DNA of 55,867 nucleotides from Verrucomicrobiota bacterium (GTDB lineage: Bacteria > Verrucomicrobiota > Verrucomicrobiia > Limisphaerales > UBA8199): NCBI GenBank assembly GCA_003176045.1, contig PSRM01000311.1:1-55867 (forward strand), written 5' to 3'. Under the pieces are notes generated by a model. The model was not told the DNA's origin, made no database searches, and was given only the letters and a program-made list of their open reading frames with translations. The position numbers were made by a program, and so were the translations under genes. Every line of letters starts with the position of its first letter. Within the stretch, counting starts at the first letter, position 1. Shown one piece after another: positions 31,968 through 41,096 of the stretch.

Positions 31968-33230
31968 TCAGGATTCTTCAATCCTTTGGACCCGCGCCCC
32001 TAATTGCCGGAGCTTGATATCCATGTTCTCATAACCGCGGTCCAGATGGTAAACGCGGTTCACCTGGGTGGTCCCGCGAGCTGCCAGGCCGGCAATCACC
32101 AGCGCCGCGGAAGCGCGTAAATCGCTGGCCATGACCGGGGCGCCGCTCAAGGGCTTGCCGCCCTTGACGATCGCGCTGGGGCCTTCGATTTCAATATCAG
32201 CCCCAAGGCGAGCCAATTCACTCACGTGCGTGAAGCGCGCTTCGAAAATCCGCTCCGTAATGATGCTGATGCCCGGGATTAGGGCCATGAGCGCCATCAT
32301 TTGAGCCTGGACATCGGTTGGGAAACCCGCGTAGGGCAATGTTGTAATATCCACCGACTTAAGCCGGCCGTTGCGCCGGACTGTCAGACCCTCGGCGCTG
32401 GTCTCGAGCCTGACGCCTGAATCCGCGAGCTTATCGAGCACGGCGTGCATGTGATCGGCGCGAGCGCCGCGCAAGAGCACCTGCCCATTGGTCGCTGCCG
32501 CTGCTATGGCGTAAGTGGCGGCCTCGATCCGATCCGGAATCACCTCGTGTTCAGCCCCGCGCAGTTCAGAAACCCCAGTGATGGTGACGGTCGGCCCACC
32601 CGCGCCACAAATTTTTGCGCCCATCGCGTTCAGGAAGTTTGCCAGGTCCACCACCTCCGGTTCGCACGCGGCGCTCTCGATCACCGTCACGCCTTCGGCC
32701 AGGACGGCAGCCATCAGGACATTGGCGGTGCCGAGCACGGTCGAACCCGCGCGGCCGCCAAGAAATATCCTGCCACCAGTCAACCGTTTGGCGCTGGCGT
32801 GGACGTAGCCGCCTTCGGTCTTAACATTTGCTCCCAGGGACTTGAAACCCTTGAGGTGCAAGTTAATGGGCCGCGCGCCGATGACACAGCCGCCCGGCAG
32901 TGAGACGCTCGCCCGCTTGAGCCTTCCGAGCAATGGCCCCATGATACAAAAAGATCCGCGCATTTTGCGGATCAGATCGTAGTCGCCTGCTCCTTTGATC
33001 TTTTTTGCTTCGACCCTGACGTTCCCGTCTGAAAATCGCACCTCGGCCCCCAGCCAATTGAGGATTTGGCCCATGAACCGAACGTCGCTCAAGTTTGGCA
33101 CGCGCCGTATAACACAAGGCTGGCTGGTGAGCAGGCACGCCGCCATAATCGGCAGCGCGGCGTTTTTCGCGCCGCTGATAGCGACCTCCCCCCGGAGGGG
33201 CGTTCCGCCCTTAATTAGGAAACTGTCCAT
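31968..33230 (-). CDS. murA: UDP-N-acetylglucosamine 1-carboxyvinyltransferase
   Basis: First committed step of peptidoglycan synthesis: adds enolpyruvate from PEP to UDP-GlcNAc. 420 aa. Catalytic Cys is C115 in LPGGCVIGARPI; K22 in SGAKNAALP contacts PEP; the last part has RHTRLDRGYENMD-like end (here YHLDRGYENMDIKLRQLGA). A Cys at 115 predicts fosfomycin sensitivity of the target. The start overlaps the end of prmC by 20 bp. Confidence 0.96.
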   Translation of the reverse strand: MDSFLIKGGTPLRGEVAISGAKNAALPIMAACLLTSQPCVIRRVPNLSDVRFMGQILNWLGAEVRFSDGNVRVEAKKIKGAGDYDLIRKMRGSFCIMGPLLGRLKRASVSLPGGCVIGARPINLHLKGFKSLGANVKTEGGYVHASAKRLTGGRIFLGGRAGSTVLGTANVLMAAVLAEGVTVIESAACEPEVVDLANFLNAMGAKICGAGGPTVTITGVSELRGAEHEVIPDRIEAATYAIAAAATNGQVLLRGARADHMHAVLDKLADSGVRLETSAEGLTVRRNGRLKSVDITTLPYAGFPTDVQAQMMALMALIPGISIITERIFEARFTHVSELARLGADIEIEGPSAIVKGGKPLSGAPVMASDLRASAALVIAGLAARGTTQVNRVYHLDRGYENMDIKLRQLGARVQRIEES

Positions 33231-34131
33231 GCTTCAAGATCACGATTCTCGGGTGTTGATTGTAGTCCTCGACTATTGATTCCACAATCCAGTTTTGGCT
33301 TTCGAAGATCTGGCGCAACGCGTCCGCCTGGCCTGCCCCGAATTCGAGCATCATTCTGCCCTCTTTCTGGAGAAACGGCCTGGCTTCGGCTCCCAACATT
33401 CGATAAAAGTCCAGGCCATCGGCGCCGCCATCCAAGGCTTCCTTTGGCTCATAATCATGAACTTCGGGCTGCAAGGCTGCGATCTCGCCGCTCGGAATAT
33501 ACGGTGGGTTGCTGATTATGAGATCGAATCGCTGTTCGGGCGATAATGCGGACAATCCTTTGCTCTGGAGGAACTGGATACGGTCTGTGACTCCGTGCCT
33601 GGAGGCATTTTGGCGGGCTATCTCAAGCGCTTCTGAAGACTGGTCCAGGGCCCAGATATGCGCCTGCAGGTTCTTTATTGCGAGCGCAATCGCCAAACAC
33701 CCGCTCCCGGTGCCAAAGTCCAGGGCCGCCCTCGTGCCGGTAGGCCCTTCGGTCTCTTCCGTCTCTTTTGTCCCTGCCTTCCCTCGAGCGTTTTTCAAAA
33801 ACTCCCACCCTCTCTCCGCCAGCAACTCCGTCTCTGGCCGCGGCACCAGCACATGTCGATTCACCGCGATTTCCAGCCCGCAGAAGGAAGTCGAGCCCAC
33901 GATTTGCTGCAATGGTTCCCGCCGGCCGCGCCTTTGGACCAACTCCCGCACTTCGCTTAACTCCGCATCTGTTAGCTTTTGTTCAAAGTTCAGGTAGAGT
34001 TTCATGCGTGGCAGTTTTAGCCGATGCGCCAGCAGCAACTCCGCCTGCAATCGAGGTGAATCCACACCTTTCTTGGTAAGAAAATCCGCGCTGCGCTGAA
34101 TCACTTCCAGAACCGTCACAGGTGGAACCAT
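33211..34131 (-). CDS. prmC: peptide chain release factor N5-glutamine methyltransferase
   Basis: Methylates the GGQ glutamine of RF1/RF2. 306 aa. N-terminal helical domain (LLAHRLKLPRMKLYLNFEQK), SAM-binding DFGTGSGCLAIALA, and the NPPY motif in IISNPPYIPSG. A KETEETEGPTGT stretch (about 133-144) before the SAM motif is a heptad repeat read in frame. Overlaps murA by 20 bp; prfA, its usual neighbour, is not in the window. Confidence 0.93.
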   Translation of the reverse strand: MVPPVTVLEVIQRSADFLTKKGVDSPRLQAELLLAHRLKLPRMKLYLNFEQKLTDAELSEVRELVQRRGRREPLQQIVGSTSFCGLEIAVNRHVLVPRPETELLAERGWEFLKNARGKAGTKETEETEGPTGTRAALDFGTGSGCLAIALAIKNLQAHIWALDQSSEALEIARQNASRHGVTDRIQFLQSKGLSALSPEQRFDLIISNPPYIPSGEIAALQPEVHDYEPKEALDGGADGLDFYRMLGAEARPFLQKEGRMMLEFGAGQADALRQIFESQNWIVESIVEDYNQHPRIVILKHGQFPN

Positions 34132-34255
34132 AGGGACCCGACAACAGGACTACAAGACCACAAGACAACGAGACCACTGACCACTGACCACGGACTACGG
34201 ACTACATTCGCCCTTTCGTCTTGAATCACGGCTCGGGCATTTCTATGCTCGAACC

Positions 34256-34882
34256 ATGAAACGGATTTCTATTTTTCTCATTACATTAACTCTCGGAGGC
34301 ACGCCTGTTTTGCGCGCCCAGGACGCCGCTACTGAAGAGCGGTTGAACAAGTTAAGCGGACAGATCGAGGGCATCCTCGAAACACTCCACTCGCAAAGCA
34401 AACAAATTGACCGGCTCGCCAAAGAAGTGGACGCCGTGCGCGAGGCGGCGGCGAACAAGCCACCGGCCAACTACGCTTCGCCCGAAGATCTGAAGAAGCT
34501 GGCGGAAGCTATCAAAGAAGTGGATCGCAAACGCATCCAGGACGCCGAAAACGTGAGCGCCCAATTGAAGGACCTTCGCAAGGCCGTCCTGAGCGTGCCG
34601 CCCCCCAAAACACATTCTACTTCTACGCCGATCTCCCAGGACACAGGCGATTCTGTGAAGCCGCCCAAAGGCGACAAGCTCGCAAAACCCGATACAGAAT
34701 CCGGTTTCGAATATCAAATCCAGGAAGGGGACACACTCTCGAAAATCGTCAAGAATTGCAAACAGAGCGATAAGAAGATCAAAGTGACCGTTGATCAAAT
34801 CCTCAAAGCGAATCCCGGCCTCCAGGCCGATAAGCTCGTTCCCGGCAAAAAGATTTTCATCCCGGCGCCGGCACAATCCTGA
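34256..34882 (+). CDS. secreted LysM-domain protein
   Basis: 208 aa. Signal peptide (KRISIFLITLTLGGTPVLRA), a long coiled coil (about 25-110), a Pro/Thr/Ser linker (about 118-145), and one LysM domain at about 152-203 (YQIQEGDTLSKIVKNCKQSD; ANPGLQADKLVPGKKIFIP) that binds peptidoglycan. Architecture suits a periplasmic cell-wall anchor. Role unknown. Followed by a P5 element. Confidence 0.85.
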   Translation: MKRISIFLITLTLGGTPVLRAQDAATEERLNKLSGQIEGILETLHSQSKQIDRLAKEVDAVREAAANKPPANYASPEDLKKLAEAIKEVDRKRIQDAENVSAQLKDLRKAVLSVPPPKTHSTSTPISQDTGDSVKPPKGDKLAKPDTESGFEYQIQEGDTLSKIVKNCKQSDKKIKVTVDQILKANPGLQADKLVPGKKIFIPAPAQS

Positions 34883-34883
34883 A

Positions 34884-34974
34884 GTCGCAGCCGAGGTAAC
34901 GAGGCCCTGAACCAGGAGGACAGAGGTCAGAGGTCAGAGGTCCGAAATTAGAGCCTCGTCACCTCGGCTGCTAC
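34884..34974. repeat. P5 element with H7 loop
   Basis: Arms gtcgcagccgaggtaacgag and cctcgtcacctcggctgcta, with (GAGGTCA)n in the loop. Copies at 53573-53664 and half at 49668-49695. Confidence 0.82.
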
Positions 34975-35050
34975 GATTTGGTTCGGCCACGGCGGGCCAG
35001 GCCAATCGCTTGCAAAAACGCGGAGCAGGAACAATATTGAACCTCATCCA

Positions 35051-35863
35051 ATGAAGAAATCAACGATGTCCTTTCTGACCCTGCTGTCAATTTTTACCGT
35101 GACTTGTGTCGCCTCCGCCCAGGAATGGGCAAAGGCGCGGTTGGAGAAATCCCCGCGGCATCTGGAGTGGGTAAAGGTCAAACACGACCAGCGCGACGTC
35201 AATTGTTTCGTGGCGTATCCCGAGGTGAAGGGCAAAGCCACCGCTGTCGTTCTCATCCACGAGATTTTCGGGCTAACCGATTGGGTGCGGAGCGTGGCCG
35301 ACGAATTGGCGGAAGCCGGTTATATTGTTATCGCTCCTGACCTGCTTTCGGGCGCCGCGCCCAATGGGGGCGGTACGGCTGAATTGGGCGGGGGCGACGC
35401 TGTGCGCAAAGCGATCAATTCATTGCCGCCCGAGCAGATCACAGCCGACCTCAATGCGGCCGCCGATTACATTGCCGGGTTGCCAGCCTGCAATGGAAAG
35501 GTTGCCGTGGCGGGGTTTTGCTGGGGCGGTGCGCAAACGTTTCGGTTTGCGACCAATCGGCCAAAACTTCTGGCAGTGTTCGTGTTCTATGGCATAGGTC
35601 CGAGTGCCGAATCGGACCTGGCCCGCATCAAATGCCCCGTCTATGGCTTTTACGCCGAGAACGATGCCCGCGTAACCAGCACCGTCGAGAAGACAGAGGC
35701 GCTGATGAAAAAGGCGGGGAAGGTCTTTGAGCCCGTGACTTACGAAGGAGCAGGCCATGGTTTTATGCGCATGGGCGAAGCGCCGGATGCCAGTGCCGAG
35801 AACAAAAAGGCACGGGAAGCAGCATGGGAGCGGTGGATGAAGGCGCTCAAGAAAGCTACTTGA
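35051..35863 (+). CDS. secreted dienelactone-hydrolase-family protein
   Basis: 270 aa alpha/beta hydrolase. Signal peptide to about residue 23 (VTCVASAQ). Catalytic triad C157 (VAGFCWGGAQ), D205 (YAENDARVT) and H236 (GAGHGFMR), plus HEIFGL at 70-75. Family members hydrolyse dienelactones or related esters; the natural substrate of exported versions is unknown. Its end overlaps the convergent gene by 8 bp. Confidence 0.87.
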   Translation: MKKSTMSFLTLLSIFTVTCVASAQEWAKARLEKSPRHLEWVKVKHDQRDVNCFVAYPEVKGKATAVVLIHEIFGLTDWVRSVADELAEAGYIVIAPDLLSGAAPNGGGTAELGGGDAVRKAINSLPPEQITADLNAAADYIAGLPACNGKVAVAGFCWGGAQTFRFATNRPKLLAVFVFYGIGPSAESDLARIKCPVYGFYAENDARVTSTVEKTEALMKKAGKVFEPVTYEGAGHGFMRMGEAPDASAENKKAREAAWERWMKALKKAT

Positions 35864-36488
35864 GTTTACAAGCGCCGAAGCTGCCATCGCAAATGGGGCA
35901 GTTCTTTCGGAGCTGCAAACCGGTCAATCCATTCTTCAGGGCGCCCATTCCTTGTTTGCGGCCCTGTTCCATTTCTCGTGTGATGTCCGCGCGCTCTTCG
36001 GGAGTGAGCCGCATCAGTTCGAGGCGCTGGGCGACCCATCTGCTGATTAAGGTTTCAATGGCTTTGCGTCGGGACTCCGGATTAGGGCTTCGTAATTGGC
36101 TTCTGATGTTATCATCGAGGCCAGGCCCGAAAGTGTCCATCGGCGCCTTTAGACCAAAAATCCGGTCGCGATGGCGATAAAGGCGGAACGCTTCAAAAGC
36201 CGGATGGCAAAGCGGACAGGCATAGACGAAGTGCTCTGGGTCGAATCTGGGCGCCCCGTTTGTGCTGGGCGGAATGATCAAATCAACATCCGAGTTGGTT
36301 ACTCCGTCGCGATACAAGCCTTCCAGAACTGCGAAGAACACCAGTTGGCTGGCCCGCGTTCCGGGCCAGGAGTGGGGTGTCCTGCGCGCAGGTTCGGCAG
36401 CGAGAGCGCTGGACACAATCGCGCTAGCAAGGCTAAGAGCGATAAGCGAGAGGCTGGTAAAGGTGTTGTAGGATCGGTTCATTTTCAT
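35856..36488 (-). CDS. secreted protein with two CPxC pairs
   Basis: 210 aa from ATG 36488 (M-K-M-N-R-S...). Signal peptide to about 29 (LIALSLASAIVSSALA). Two CxxC pairs: YACPLCHPAFEAF (about 88-92) and KNCPICDGSFGACKLK at the end, candidate metal or disulfide sites. Middle region is helical (RLTPEERADITREMEQGRKQ). Unrecognised family. The upstream region contains the divergent ABC exporter start. Confidence 0.65.
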   Translation of the reverse strand: MKMNRSYNTFTSLSLIALSLASAIVSSALAAEPARRTPHSWPGTRASQLVFFAVLEGLYRDGVTNSDVDLIIPPSTNGAPRFDPEHFVYACPLCHPAFEAFRLYRHRDRIFGLKAPMDTFGPGLDDNIRSQLRSPNPESRRKAIETLISRWVAQRLELMRLTPEERADITREMEQGRKQGMGALKNGLTGLQLRKNCPICDGSFGACKLK

Positions 36489-36561
36489 ACGACAAAAGAT
36501 GCCAGGAAAACCCTCGCACCGTACGTAAAAGGATTGTAAAAGAATTGTCACGCTGCATTAT

Positions 36562-38679
36562 GTGAAGCTGAGAATGTCTGAATCCAATTCGAATTATTTC
36601 TACACCCGCGACTATTCGACCGCTGAGTTGGTGAGGCGGTTGCTGGCGCTGGCGTGGCAGTTTCGTCTGGACTGCCTGCTGTCTCTGCTGCTGAGCCTGG
36701 CCTTGCTGATACTGGCGCTGGGCGGCTTGCAGCTCTTGGGTGTCAGCATTGACGTGATTCGGCACGCGCTGGATCCAGGGCAACGCGTTCCGGTTTATCC
36801 TTTTCACTGGAACCCGCCCCAACCCTGGACGCCTTTGCAGATCGTTACGGTGCTAGCCTCCGCCATCGTCGTCCAGGCGCTGCTCCGCGCGCTTTTGACA
36901 TATCAATACAACATGCTCACTGCGCGGCTCACACAGGGCAAAATCGTCCCTGACTTGCGCGCCAGGCTTTATGCGCGGCTCCAGCGGCTGAGCTTCCGGT
37001 TTTTCGACCAGCACGGCTCCAGTTCGATTTTTAACCGCGTGACGGGCGACGTGCAAAATACGCGCTTGTTTGTGGACGGAGTAATCTTGCAAGGATTGAA
37101 CATGCTGCTGACGCTGGCGGTTTATTTTGGCTTCATGTGGCACATTCATGCCGGGCTGACGGTGGCATGTTTGTCCGTCACGGTCGGGCTATGGTGGGTA
37201 ACGCATTACTATTCGCAGCGGCTTCGCCCGGCTTATCTGCGCAATCGCGAGCTGCAAGACGAGATGGTGCTTCTCTTTTCTGAAAGTGTCCGCGGAATGC
37301 AGACGGTCAAAGGCTTCGGGGCTGAGCCGCACCAAATCCGGCGTTTCATGGAAGCCAACCGGCGCGTTTCAGATCAGCAGGAGCGGATCTTCAGGGACCT
37401 CTCGCTCTTCACGCCTGCCACACAATGGTTGTCGCAGTTGAGCCTGATCATTCTCTTCGCGTACGGGGGCTGGCTTTATGTGCACGGGCAAATTCCGCTT
37501 GGGTCAGGGCTGGTGGTATTCGCCGGATTGTTGCAACAGTTCAATGGGCAGGTGGCCAACATCACCACCATAGCCAATTCAGTCCAGCAAAGCTTCACCG
37601 CGGCGCGACGGGTCTTCGAGGTGCTGGACACGCCTTTCGAAGTGGAAAATGCGCCAAACGCGATTGTACCCTCGCGAGTGAAAGGGCGGATTAGGTTTGA
37701 GGGAGTGAGTTTTAGTTATCTTGGGAGGGTCGAGCGTCGATGGTCGAGGAATGTACCTTTGCAGGAAAAACGGCCGACGATTCTCCCTCTCCCCTTCGGA
37801 AGGGGAGAGGGCCGGGGTGAGGGGTCTTTCTCGGGAAAGCCAATCATAGGGAGGAGTCCACTTTCAGAGATCCAGTCACGAGAGGGACTCCTGCCCTCGT
37901 CCTCCACAATACATAACGGCCATCACACTCTGGAAAAAATTTCCTTCGAGGCGGAGCCGGGACAGGTAGTGGGAATTTTCGGAATGACAGGCGCCGGCAA
38001 AAGCACACTCCTGGGAATGATCCCGCGCTTCTATGATCCGCACGAAGGGCGGATTCTTGCGGATGGCCAGGACTTGCGAGCACTCGATCTCGACGCCTAT
38101 CGCCGGAACATTGGCATCGTCTATCAGGAGAGCTTTCTCTTCTCGAATACGGTGGCAGCCAACATAGCGTTTGGCAATCCGGGCGCGACGGTGGAACAGA
38201 TCGAGCGAGCGGCTCGATTGGCTTCCGCTCACGAATTCATCGAGGCGCTGCCGGAAGGATATGAGACGGTGCTTGGCGAGGCTGGCGTGGACTTATCAGG
38301 AGGCCAACGCCAGCGACTTGCCCTGGCGCGCGCACTGTTGCTGGAACCGGGTATCCTGCTGCTGGATGATCCCACCGCCTCTGTGGACCCGAAAACGGAG
38401 CATGAGATTGTCTCGGCCCTGCGCCATGCGATGCAGGGAAGAACCGCTTTCGTGGTTGCCAATCGTTTAAGCCTGTTGCGTCGCGCTGATGTGATTCTGG
38501 TGCTGGACAAAGGCAGGTTGGTGCAACAAGGCACACATGAGCAATTAACGCGAGAGGCGGGACCGTATCGTCAGGCTGCCCTGTTACAGTTAATGGATCT
38601 GGAGCAGGAAAATGGAGCAACGAGGCAAGCCGCCCATATTCCGTCCGAAGCCGTCTCCAGCAGCCCTGTTTTGTTGTGA
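36562..38679 (+). CDS. ABC exporter subunit 1 with degenerate ATP site
   Basis: 705 aa; M5 (36574) is an alternative start. Membrane domain about 28-330 (six helices), then NBD. Walker A GMTGAGKST (474-482, K480), signature LSGGQRQRLALARALL (578-), Walker B ILLLDD: the catalytic Glu is Asp (D603), and the switch His is Asn (N634, VVANRLSLL). Residues about 388-452 are a repeat-derived insertion at the start of the NBD. Paired with the next gene as a heterodimer; its signature motif is canonical while its own hydrolytic residues are not. Substrate unknown (drug, lipid or peptide). Confidence 0.9.
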   Translation: MKLRMSESNSNYFYTRDYSTAELVRRLLALAWQFRLDCLLSLLLSLALLILALGGLQLLGVSIDVIRHALDPGQRVPVYPFHWNPPQPWTPLQIVTVLASAIVVQALLRALLTYQYNMLTARLTQGKIVPDLRARLYARLQRLSFRFFDQHGSSSIFNRVTGDVQNTRLFVDGVILQGLNMLLTLAVYFGFMWHIHAGLTVACLSVTVGLWWVTHYYSQRLRPAYLRNRELQDEMVLLFSESVRGMQTVKGFGAEPHQIRRFMEANRRVSDQQERIFRDLSLFTPATQWLSQLSLIILFAYGGWLYVHGQIPLGSGLVVFAGLLQQFNGQVANITTIANSVQQSFTAARRVFEVLDTPFEVENAPNAIVPSRVKGRIRFEGVSFSYLGRVERRWSRNVPLQEKRPTILPLPFGRGEGRGEGSFSGKPIIGRSPLSEIQSREGLLPSSSTIHNGHHTLEKISFEAEPGQVVGIFGMTGAGKSTLLGMIPRFYDPHEGRILADGQDLRALDLDAYRRNIGIVYQESFLFSNTVAANIAFGNPGATVEQIERAARLASAHEFIEALPEGYETVLGEAGVDLSGGQRQRLALARALLLEPGILLLDDPTASVDPKTEHEIVSALRHAMQGRTAFVVANRLSLLRRADVILVLDKGRLVQQGTHEQLTREAGPYRQAALLQLMDLEQENGATRQAAHIPSEAVSSSPVLL
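37723..37917. repeat. repeat insertion inside ABC subunit 1
   Basis: GGTCGAG-type heptads (37727-37750), an inverted pair ctctccccttcggaagggga (near 37785-37806), and a second inverted pair 'ggagtccactttc'/'gagagggactcct' (37853-37890). The frame stays open, adding about 65 residues. Confidence 0.75.
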
Positions 38680-38687
38680 TGCAACCT

Positions 38688-38813
38688 CGAATAGACACGA
38701 ATGCACACGAATTTTAGACAGAAGGAAACAGAGCAAACGGAGAAGTTTCTCCCTCTGTTCCCTCCGTTATCTCCTGTTAGAATTCGTGTTTATTCGTGTC
38801 CATTCGTGGTTAG
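38688..38813. repeat. two nested D10 pairs between the ABC genes
   Basis: Outer ACACGAATnn units: left 38688-38715 (three units), right 38782-38812. Inner ACAGAAGnaa units: left 38717-38745, right near 38752-38778. Lies between the two exporter genes, which are therefore not tightly spaced (160 bp). Confidence 0.78.
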
Positions 38814-38840
38814 CAAAAATGCGATGAAGGCGATCACAGC

Positions 38841-40652
38841 ATGAAAACCGACCGCCACGCCTTAACCTACTTCCGTCCGATGGAGGACCGGGAAGAGGAC
38901 CGAGCCCCATTAAGCCTGGTGGTGATTCGGCGGATTTTCAGTTATACGCGCCCGTACCGGGGGAAACGAAACTGGCTGTTCGCGCTCACGCTGGCGCGAG
39001 GTCTCCAACTGCCTGCCCTGGCGTGGATGATCGGCAAAACGATCAATGGGCCGATCGCGGGCCGGGACCTCGCCGGAATTTATTGGCACACAGGAATTTA
39101 CCTGGTTCTCGTGCTGCTCATGCTGATCACGCTCCATTTCCGGCAGAAGTTCGCGCTCGAACTCGGCGAAGCCGTTGCGCACGACATGCGTTCCGACCTC
39201 TTTCGAAAGCTCAACTCGATGCCGATGTCCTTTTTCAACAAGACACGCTTTGGCCGGATCATCAGCCGCCTGACCTCGGACATAGACAGCGTGCGGGTTG
39301 CGGTGCAGGACGTGACGTTCGTGATGATAATCCAGGGAGTTCAAATGGTCGTGGCAGCGCTGCTGATGGCGTGGTACAACTGGAAACTTTTCTCGCTGAT
39401 GTTGATCCTCGTTCCGGTCATTTGGCTCCTGAACGAGCGGTTCCGCAGCGAAGTCAGCCTGCAATTGCGCAAAGTCCAGGAGAACTGGAGCCGGGTAGCC
39501 TCGACGCTGGCCGAGTCCGTGGGTGGCATCCGGGTGACACAAGCATTTGTGCGCCAGGAGATCAACGCTGGTTTTTTTCGCAAGCTCGTGGAAACGCAGG
39601 GCGAAAACAATGTCGCTGTAGCAAGAGCTTCGGCTGTGTTTCTGCCCCTGTTGCAGATGAAGAGCCAGCTTTTCCTGGGCGCGACGGCTTTGCTCAGCGC
39701 TTACGGAGCGTTGCGCTGGCATGGCTGGCTGCACATGGAAGCCGGCGATCTGGTGATGTTTTTCTTCCTGGCCAATTTCTTCTTCGAACCGATTCAGACG
39801 ATCGGAAACCAATATAACCAGGCGCTCTCGGCCATGGCCGGCGGGGAGAGGTTCTTTCGCCTGCTTGATGCCAAGCCGGAGTGGAGCGATGCAAAGGAGG
39901 CGAAGGCGCTCCCAGGCGGCGCCCACGTGGAATTCGATCACGTCTCGTTCGGATACGAACCGGGCAGGCCCGTGCTGACTGACATATCTTTTGTCGCAGA
40001 ACCAGGCCAGATGGTTGCGCTCGTTGGACATACTGGCAGTGGCAAGACAACCATCGCCGCCCTGCTGCAAAAGTTTTATCTGCCTCGCGAGGGCCGTGTG
40101 CTCGTCGATGGACAGGACCTTCGAGATGTCACCAGCGATTCGCTCCACGCGCAAATGGGAAGCGTCCAACAAAACAACTTTCTATTTGCGGGTTCCATCG
40201 AAGATAACATCCGTCTGGCGCGCCCGGAAGCAGCAGAGGATGAGGTGCGCGAAATTCTTCGAGCATTGGATTGCCTGGACGTTATCGAGGCCTTGCCGGA
40301 GGGCCTGCGGACCCGAGTCGGCGAAAAGAGCGCCGCGCTTTCGCTGGGCCAGCGGCAGCTAATATGTTTCGCCCGCGCACTGCTGGTCAACCCGCGCATC
40401 CTGGTCCTGGACGAGGCCACAAGCGCCATAGACACGATCACCGAGAGCCGTCTGCAGCGGGCACTCGAAGTCCTGTTGCGGGAACGCACATCCTTTGTTG
40501 TCGCACACAGGCTCAGCACCATTCGCAAGGCCGATTTGGTGCTGGTGCTGGAGCAGGGCCGGATTGTGGAACGGGGGACGCACGATTCGCTACTGGCGGC
40601 GGGTGGAGTGTATGCGCGGTTGCATGAGGAGTTCGTGGGAGGAGCGCTATGA
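38841..40652 (+). CDS. ABC exporter subunit 2 with canonical ATP site
   Basis: 603 aa. Membrane domain (about 28-330), then NBD with Walker A VGHTGSGKTT (396-405), Walker B ILVLDEATSA (catalytic E525) and switch H556 (VVAHRLSTI) all canonical. Signature is LSLGQ (500-504) instead of LSGGQ. This complements subunit 1: its degenerate LSLGQ pairs with the degenerate Walker B site of subunit 1, giving one inactive and one active site. Follows subunit 1 after a D10 pair. Confidence 0.92.
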   Translation: MKTDRHALTYFRPMEDREEDRAPLSLVVIRRIFSYTRPYRGKRNWLFALTLARGLQLPALAWMIGKTINGPIAGRDLAGIYWHTGIYLVLVLLMLITLHFRQKFALELGEAVAHDMRSDLFRKLNSMPMSFFNKTRFGRIISRLTSDIDSVRVAVQDVTFVMIIQGVQMVVAALLMAWYNWKLFSLMLILVPVIWLLNERFRSEVSLQLRKVQENWSRVASTLAESVGGIRVTQAFVRQEINAGFFRKLVETQGENNVAVARASAVFLPLLQMKSQLFLGATALLSAYGALRWHGWLHMEAGDLVMFFFLANFFFEPIQTIGNQYNQALSAMAGGERFFRLLDAKPEWSDAKEAKALPGGAHVEFDHVSFGYEPGRPVLTDISFVAEPGQMVALVGHTGSGKTTIAALLQKFYLPREGRVLVDGQDLRDVTSDSLHAQMGSVQQNNFLFAGSIEDNIRLARPEAAEDEVREILRALDCLDVIEALPEGLRTRVGEKSAALSLGQRQLICFARALLVNPRILVLDEATSAIDTITESRLQRALEVLLRERTSFVVAHRLSTIRKADLVLVLEQGRIVERGTHDSLLAAGGVYARLHEEFVGGAL

Positions 40653-40749
40653 TCCAGCTCGTGTGGCAAGGCCGAATAGGTCTGGGGAAGCTGGCAATAC
40701 TCGCAGCAATCGCTGGCTCGCGCCCGGACTTGCTCCCTGCGCGAGGGCA

Positions 40750-41067
40750 TCAGGCGCCGCCCGATCGGGCCAAAGAGATGCGAGCTTTGGCTTGCAACAA
40801 ATCGAGGAACTGCCCCACGCGCAGATACTTGTCCAACTCGGCACGTTCCTCTGAAGCCAGCTTTCCATGGTTGTTCGCCTGGAGCAACTTTTGGATGCGT
40901 TGCCGGGCTCGTTCGCTGAATCGCAATGAAAGTATGGAACGCGCCGCTTCTTCCGGAAGTTCAGCGCGCTCAGGAGCGATGACTTCCTTCAAAATGTCCG
41001 CCTCTGTTATTGCAGGGGCACTCACGATTGAACTATAGCTCTGGTCAGGTCGCTTTGGCAATGCCAA
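40750..41067 (-). CDS. small soluble protein, hypothetical
   Basis: 105 aa, charged and helical (ITEADILKEVIAPERAELPE; ARSILSLRFSERARQRIQKL; RAELDKYLRVGQFLDLLQAK). Resembles the short helical proteins found next to toxin genes in many genomes, but no toxin is adjacent. Convergent to the ABC gene. Function unknown. Confidence 0.62.
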   Translation of the reverse strand: MALPKRPDQSYSSIVSAPAITEADILKEVIAPERAELPEEAARSILSLRFSERARQRIQKLLQANNHGKLASEERAELDKYLRVGQFLDLLQAKARISLARSGGA

Positions 41068-41096
41068 AGGGCGGCAGGCGAGACGCCTGCCCTACC

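Noticed and set aside
38910..40172. Long antisense open frame (420 aa) over ABC subunit 2
   Set aside because: Composition (His/Gln/Arg-rich) is typical of an antisense frame in GC-rich DNA; the plus-strand gene has complete ABC motifs.
40649..41038. Plus-strand open frame after the ABC genes
   Set aside because: Overlaps the better minus-strand gene 40750-41067 and has no recognisable character.
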